Source: JBFGCT01 sp041581055
Lineage (GTDB): Bacteria > Actinomycetota > Acidimicrobiia > Acidimicrobiales > Ilumatobacteraceae
Reading direction: 5' to 3'
NCBI GenBank assembly: GCA_041581055.1
Contig: JBFGCT010000044.1
Coordinates: 1-24,786, forward strand
DNA length: 24,786 bases
The position numbers and the translations under genes were made by a program. Shown one piece after another: positions 21,662-24,786 of the stretch. Position 1 is the stretch's first letter, and the number at the start of each line of letters is the position of its first letter. The notes beneath the pieces are model-generated. The model saw only the letters and a program-made list of their open reading frames with translations. It ran no database searches and was not told the DNA's origin.

Positions 21662-23039
21662 TCACGCGAGGGTGAGCTGTTCGTGTCGCAGTTGCCATGG
21701 CGGTGTCCCGTCGCCGGCGATGTCGGGCGCGTGGTCGGGTTCGTGGTCGGGTTCGTGGTCGGGTTCGTGGTCGGGTTCGTGGTCGGGTTCGTGGTCGGGT
21801 TCGTGGTCGGCTGGTGGCTCTCGGCCGGGGGTTCCGGCTCGGGGCGTGTCCGCGGGTGGCGGGGCTCCGGGTGGCTTGGACACCTCGGTCGAGCCGTCGG
21901 GGTGGTGGACGGTGAGTTGGGCGCCGGTGCCGCTGATGGTCCAGCCGCGTTGGTGGGAGAGTTGGTGGTGGCGGTGGCAGAGCAGGACCAGGTTGTCGTC
22001 GTTGGTCGCGCCGTGGTCGGCGCGATGGACGATGTGGTGGGCGTCGCACCAGGTGGCCCGGATCGAGCAGCCCGGCCACCGGCACGCTCGGTCGCGGGCG
22101 ACCAACGCGAGGAACAGGTTGTCGGACACGAGGCGGTTCTCGTGCCCGAAGTCCAAGATGCTGGAGCCGGGGCCGGTGATCAGCCGGTGGATGCCGGCGT
22201 CGCAGGCCAGCCGGCGCACCGTGGCCGGGTCGAGGGTCGGCCCGACGTGGGTGACGCCGCGGGCGGCGGCCCGCTCGACGATCGTGTCGAACGGGACGGT
22301 GACGATCAGCTTGGTGTTCGACCGGCCGCCTTTGAGGTTGCCCTTGGAGGCGGCGTGGGCCAGTTGGGTGAGGGCGTCGGCGCAGCGCTGGCCGCGGGTG
22401 CGGCGGGTGCCGTCGAACGCGGACAGGTTCATGATCCCGTCCAACGTGGACCGCACGATCGCCCCGGACTCGGGGTCGAGGAGGCCTTCGACCCGGGTCA
22501 TCCCGTCGCCGTGGTCGGTCACCTTCAACCATCGGCGGGCGCGTTGCGTGTCAGCGAGGTCGGCGTCGCGGTCGGGGTTCTGCCGGGCCCGCCAGTCCTC
22601 GACGGCCGGGCGCACCGCAGGGAGCGGCAGGTCGGCGATCGCGTCGACGATCTCGGCGTCGAGCGGTTCACCGCCGGCGGCGCCGACCGCGGCGACAGCC
22701 TGGTCGGCGGAGACGGCGCCGGAGGTGATTGCGTCGGCCAACTCGTCGGAGCGGGGCCATCGCCTCGCCCAGTTGCGCCGCGGCGTGGTTCTTGCGGGTC
22801 GACGTGCCGGTCTGCTTGCCCAGCCACTCCGCGGTGTCCTTCGCCCCGGTGCCGATGAACGCCCCGGCGGCGTCGGCGGCGTGGGTCAGCCGGGCGACCT
22901 GAGCGTCGATCCGGGACTGCGCGAACTTCAGATCCCGCAGGCCGGTCCGCAACTCGGTGGCGTCACAGTCATCGGCGCACACCTTCGCCAAGCCGTCAGC
23001 GGCCACCGAGGTGGCGATGACGGCGGCGGCCAGTTCCAT
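21662..23039 (-). pseudogene. DUF222/HNH endonuclease (13E12-type), interrupted by a +1 frameshift
   Basis: The N-terminal part (23039 down to about 22757) encodes MELAAAVIATSVAADGLAKV through LGKQTGTSTRKNHAAAQLGEAMA, a DUF222 start. After CCCC (22756-22753 on the minus strand) the family sequence continues in another frame as RSDELADAITSGAVSADQAV to the stop at 21662. One C fewer would join the halves, giving about 459 codons. The C-terminal HNH domain is intact: CRWPGCSIRATWCDAHHIVH, then DNLVLLCHRHHQLSH. A tail of DHEP repeats follows. The promoter is strong and carries a LexA box. It could be a true pseudogene, a sequencing error in a homopolymer or a slippage site. Mycobacterial 13E12-repeat genes are relatives. 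Confidence 0.85.
21731..21810 (-). repeat. 12-bp in-frame minisatellite in the HNH gene
   Basis: GTGGTCGGGTTC is repeated exactly six times (21731-21802), followed by a partial copy GTGGTCGG. On the coding (minus) strand it encodes the tetrapeptide Asp-His-Glu-Pro in tandem. The perfect identity suggests recent slippage expansion; the multiple of three keeps the frame. Confidence 0.92.
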
Positions 23040-23046
23040 ACCTCAC

Positions 23047-23075
23047 ATCATAACGAACAAGTGTTCTGTTCACAA
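23047..23075 (-). promoter_or_regulatory. Strong sigma-70-type promoter of the HNH gene (leaderless)
   Basis: On the minus strand, -35 TTGTGA (23075-23070), a 17-base spacer and -10 TATGAT (23052-23047) precede the ATG at 23039. The ATG falls 7 bases after the -10, right at the expected transcription start, so the mRNA is probably leaderless. This is the best match to the sigma-70 consensus in the window. The local AT content is unusually high. Confidence 0.75.
23055..23066. promoter_or_regulatory. LexA (SOS) box in the HNH gene promoter
   Basis: GAACAAGTGTTC, preceded by C, fits the Gram-positive/actinobacterial SOS box CGAACRNRYGTTYG at every position except the last base. It lies between the -35 and -10 elements, where a bound repressor would block RNA polymerase. 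This implies induction of the DUF222/HNH gene by DNA damage, as reported for some mycobacterial 13E12-family genes. Confidence 0.8.
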
Positions 23076-23128
23076 CTGATTCTGGAAGAAATGTTCGGAC
23101 CGGACCGGCTTGTGGACGGGCGGGCCGT

Positions 23129-23410
23129 TCACGCGCTCCACGGAGTCGGGTCGGGGTCGGGCAGTGGTGGGGCGGGACTGGGGGCCGGCGCTGGGTCCGG
23201 GATGGGCGGGGCGTGGGTCGGGTCGGGGTCGGGGATGATCGGGGCCGGCGTCGGGTCCGGATCGGGAATGGTCGGAGTGTGCTTCGGGTCGGGGTCGGGG
23301 ATCGTCGGAGTGTGGGTCGGGTCGGGATCGGGGATGATCGGGGCCGGTGTCGGGTCGGGATCGGGGATGATCGGGGCCGGTGTCGGGTCGGACTCGGGAA
23401 CGATGGTCAT
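23129..23410 (-). CDS. Doubtful Pro/Asp-rich repeat ORF
   Basis: A 93-residue frame starting MTIVPESDPTPAPIIP consists almost wholly of 11-residue units of the type PDPDPTPAPII, with variants such as PDPDPKHTPTI. It has no recognised family, signal peptide or other domain. The ATG at 23410 has TATTGC 6 bases upstream, a possible leaderless -10, but no ribosome binding site. The differences between units are mostly synonymous, but the same holds for the opposite-strand frame (Gly/Ser-rich), so selection cannot be assigned. It lies upstream of the HNH gene on the same strand; whether it is expressed is unknown. Confidence 0.3.
   Translation of the reverse strand: MTIVPESDPTPAPIIPDPDPTPAPIIPDPDPTHTPTIPDPDPKHTPTIPDPDPTPAPIIPDPDPTHAPPIPDPAPAPSPAPPLPDPDPTPWSA
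23143..23400. repeat. Tandem repeat array, 33-bp unit
   Basis: About seven diverged units of 33 bp of the form GGGTCGGGATCGGGGATGAT plus CGGGGCCGGTGTC are present. The units starting at 23338 and near 23371 are the most similar, while the left units are degenerate and of irregular length. All changes keep the frame. It fills most of the gap between the HNH gene and the PLP-enzyme gene. Confidence 0.75.
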
Positions 23411-23516
23411 GCGGCGGCAATACCCGGCGCGCGCGACGCCCACACGTCCACATCACGGTGTGGCCCGGGCTGTCGGTCAACCGCGCTGACCAATCGGCAC
23501 GACGCGGCCGCCGTCT

Positions 23517-24536
23517 TCACCAGTATCGGAGGTCGACCGCCCAGCGATCGGTCACGTCGTCGCCGTCGACGAGCCACATCGCCTCGTGCTTGGCGACGGT
23601 CGGGTCGACGTGAGCCGGCAGGAGCCGGACCCGGTCGCCGACCTTCCAGTCGGCGGGCTCGTTCGGGGCGAGCGTCGTGTGCTCGTCGGAGCAGAAGAAC
23701 ACGTCGCCGTGCTCCCACCGCGGGTTGCCGTGGTCCATCCCGAGCGACTTGAGCCCGGCGTCGACGACGATCCACCCCTTCGGGCTGACCGAGATGACGG
23801 TGGCCAGCACGTTGAGCGCGATCTCGAACGGCAGGTCGAGCCGGTCGTAGTCGGTGTCCAGCAGGACGTAGCTGCCCGCCTGGATCTCGGTGCACCACGT
23901 GTTGGTGTCGAACGTGCCCGTGCCGCCCCCGGACACGACGTTCCCGCCGACCTGCTCGGCGGCGCCGAGCAGCAACTCCATCGCCGCCCCGACCCGCTCG
24001 ATTCGCTCGTGACGATCGGCGATGGTCATCAGGTGGCCCTCGTAACCCATCACACCGCGCACGTCGAGTCCGGCGGCGCGGGCGCGGTCGGCGAGCCGCC
24101 CGGCGTCGGCGGGGTCGCAGCCGCAGCGGGGCAAGCCGACCTCGACGTCGATCAGCACCGACCGGACGCCGCCGGCGATGGCGGCGTCGACCGTCGTGTC
24201 GGAGTCGACGGCGACGGTGATCCGCGCCCGGTCGGCGAGCAGTCCGAGGCGGGCGACGGCGAGCGACTCGTTGGCCAGCAGCAGGTCGTCGCCGAGCCCG
24301 GCGGCGACCATCCCCTCGATCTCCCGCGGCGTCGCCGCGCAGAACGCGGTGTGGCCGTCGGCGGCGAGTCGAGCGGCGAGCGCGGTCGACTTGAACGCCT
24401 TGACGTGAGGGCGCAGCGAGCGACCCGGGAGCACGGCGTCCATCGCCGCCCGGTTGGCGTCGAAGACGGCCGACTCGACGACCAACGCCGGTGTCGCGAG
24501 GTCGTCGATCGTCGTCGGTTCCGGCGTCTGGCTCAT
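23517..24536 (-). CDS. D-threonine aldolase / D-serine dehydratase-like PLP enzyme (DSD1 family)
   Basis: The 339-residue protein is an alanine-racemase-fold (type III) PLP enzyme. LATPALVVESAVFDANRAAM opens the barrel and RPHVKAFKS (residues 42-50) carries the PLP lysine region. IDVEVGLPRCGC and VVSGGGTGTFDTN are the substrate- and phosphate-binding blocks. The C-terminal domain has DEHTTL and PAHVDPTV; His309-x-Asp311 resembles the His-x-Asp metal site of D-threonine aldolases rather than the His-x-Cys site of D-serine dehydratases. It may cleave D-threonine or a related D-3-hydroxy amino acid; exact substrate not established. ATG 24536 is preceded by CTGGGGGC. It is downstream of the palindromic repeat array. 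Confidence 0.85.
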   Translation of the reverse strand: MSQTPEPTTIDDLATPALVVESAVFDANRAAMDAVLPGRSLRPHVKAFKSTALAARLAADGHTAFCAATPREIEGMVAAGLGDDLLLANESLAVARLGLLADRARITVAVDSDTTVDAAIAGGVRSVLIDVEVGLPRCGCDPADAGRLADRARAAGLDVRGVMGYEGHLMTIADRHERIERVGAAMELLLGAAEQVGGNVVSGGGTGTFDTNTWCTEIQAGSYVLLDTDYDRLDLPFEIALNVLATVISVSPKGWIVVDAGLKSLGMDHGNPRWEHGDVFFCSDEHTTLAPNEPADWKVGDRVRLLPAHVDPTVAKHEAMWLVDGDDVTDRWAVDLRYW

Positions 24537-24574
24537 GCCCCCAGTGTGGGCGATCAGCCGATCCCGACGCGACT

Positions 24575-24596
24575 CGCGATCGTTTCGCGATCGTTT
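24575..24596. repeat. Tandem 11-bp repeat next to the palindrome array
   Basis: CGCGATCGTTT occurs twice head to tail (24575-24585, 24586-24596). Each copy includes the palindrome CGATCG. It abuts the first 72-bp unit and lies 39-60 bases before the start of the minus-strand PLP-enzyme gene, within its likely promoter region. Confidence 0.7.
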
Positions 24597-24786
24597 TGTG
24601 TGACCGAAGATGTCGACATCGGTGATGTTCGGTCACACAAACTGGGCGGGGCGATGCCGGGCGAGATTTGTGTGACCGAAGATGTCGACATCGGTGATGT
24701 TCGGTCACACAAACTGGGCGGGGCGATGCCGGGCGAGATTTGTGTGACCGAAGATGTCGACATCGGTGATGTTCGGTCACACAAAC
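24595..24786. repeat. Array of 72-bp units with 47-bp palindromic cores
   Basis: Three identical cores lie at 24595-24641, 24667-24713 and 24739-24785, separated by identical 25-base spacers. Each core has 14-bp arms TTTGTGTGACCGAA and TTCGGTCACACAAA that are perfectly complementary. Between them are a 12-bp palindrome, GATGTCGACATC, and the 7 bases GGTGATG. The array is cut by the window edge, so the copy number is a minimum. The unit length is a multiple of three, so both strands stay open, but the encoded 24-residue repeats look like chance. Confidence 0.92.

Noticed and set aside
21672..23489. 605-aa plus-strand ORF antisense to the HNH gene
   Set aside because: Gly/Ser/Arg-rich shadow of the DUF222/HNH gene and the two tandem repeats; no domains.
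24595..24786. CRISPR array
   Set aside because: Spacers are identical in sequence and length, and the repeat core is too long and too palindromic; no cas genes are seen.
1..24786. tRNA, rRNA, insertion sequences or prophage
   Set aside because: None recognised by eye on either strand; no transposase, integrase or cloverleaf-like segment was identified.

Overview
This window looks like chromosome from a very GC-rich actinobacterium. The gene content fits the Acidimicrobiia (Ilumatobacter-like): an actinobacterial-type serC next to a PAC2-family gene, a DUF222/HNH (13E12-type) gene, an ilvBNC cluster behind a leader peptide, and several starts that look leaderless with a -10 hexamer 6-10 bases before the start codon. 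The taxonomic placement is inference from gene content only. Nearly all sequence is coding housekeeping or cofactor metabolism. No tRNA, rRNA, CRISPR array, phage or insertion sequence was recognised.

Layout. 1-1623 (-): N-terminal part of a large protein of uncertain function, cut by the window edge. 1832-5354 (+): ilv leader peptide, intrinsic attenuator, then ilvB-ilvN-ilvC. 5360-5580: a duplicated GC-rich hairpin repeat. 5680-8159 (+): a mechanosensitive-channel-like membrane protein, an ECF sigma factor, a zinc-finger anti-sigma factor and an MscS-like channel, the last three with overlapping start and stop codons. 8160-8569: intergenic DNA with three strong hairpins. 8570-9877 (+): metY, separated by an 18-bp perfect inverted-repeat terminator from serC-PAC2 on the minus strand (9935-11973).

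12143-13306 (-): the most interesting gene, a GrdB/PrdB-type reductase selenoprotein. Two adjacent reading frames are one gene interrupted by an in-frame TGA in a UxxC context, followed by a hairpin that fits the bacterial SECIS rules. 13402-14592 (+): aspartate-type aminotransferase. 14616-18583 (-): popT (DUF368) preceded by cobS, cobT, cobU and cobO, the late steps of cobalamin assembly. Divergent from these, 18588-21617 (+), a promoter and cobalamin riboswitch control a B12 uptake ABC transporter (btuF-btuC-btuD). A perfect stem covers the btuF ribosome binding site, so control is probably translational. Uptake and salvage/assembly of B12 thus sit side by side, but only uptake carries the riboswitch.

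21662-23039 (-): a DUF222/HNH endonuclease gene broken by a +1 frameshift in a C run. Its promoter contains a near-perfect Gram-positive LexA (SOS) box. 23129-23410 (-): a doubtful Pro/Asp repeat ORF made of 33-bp tandem units. 23517-24536 (-): a D-threonine aldolase/D-serine dehydratase-like PLP enzyme. Upstream of it, running off the window, is a 72-bp-period array of identical long palindromes.
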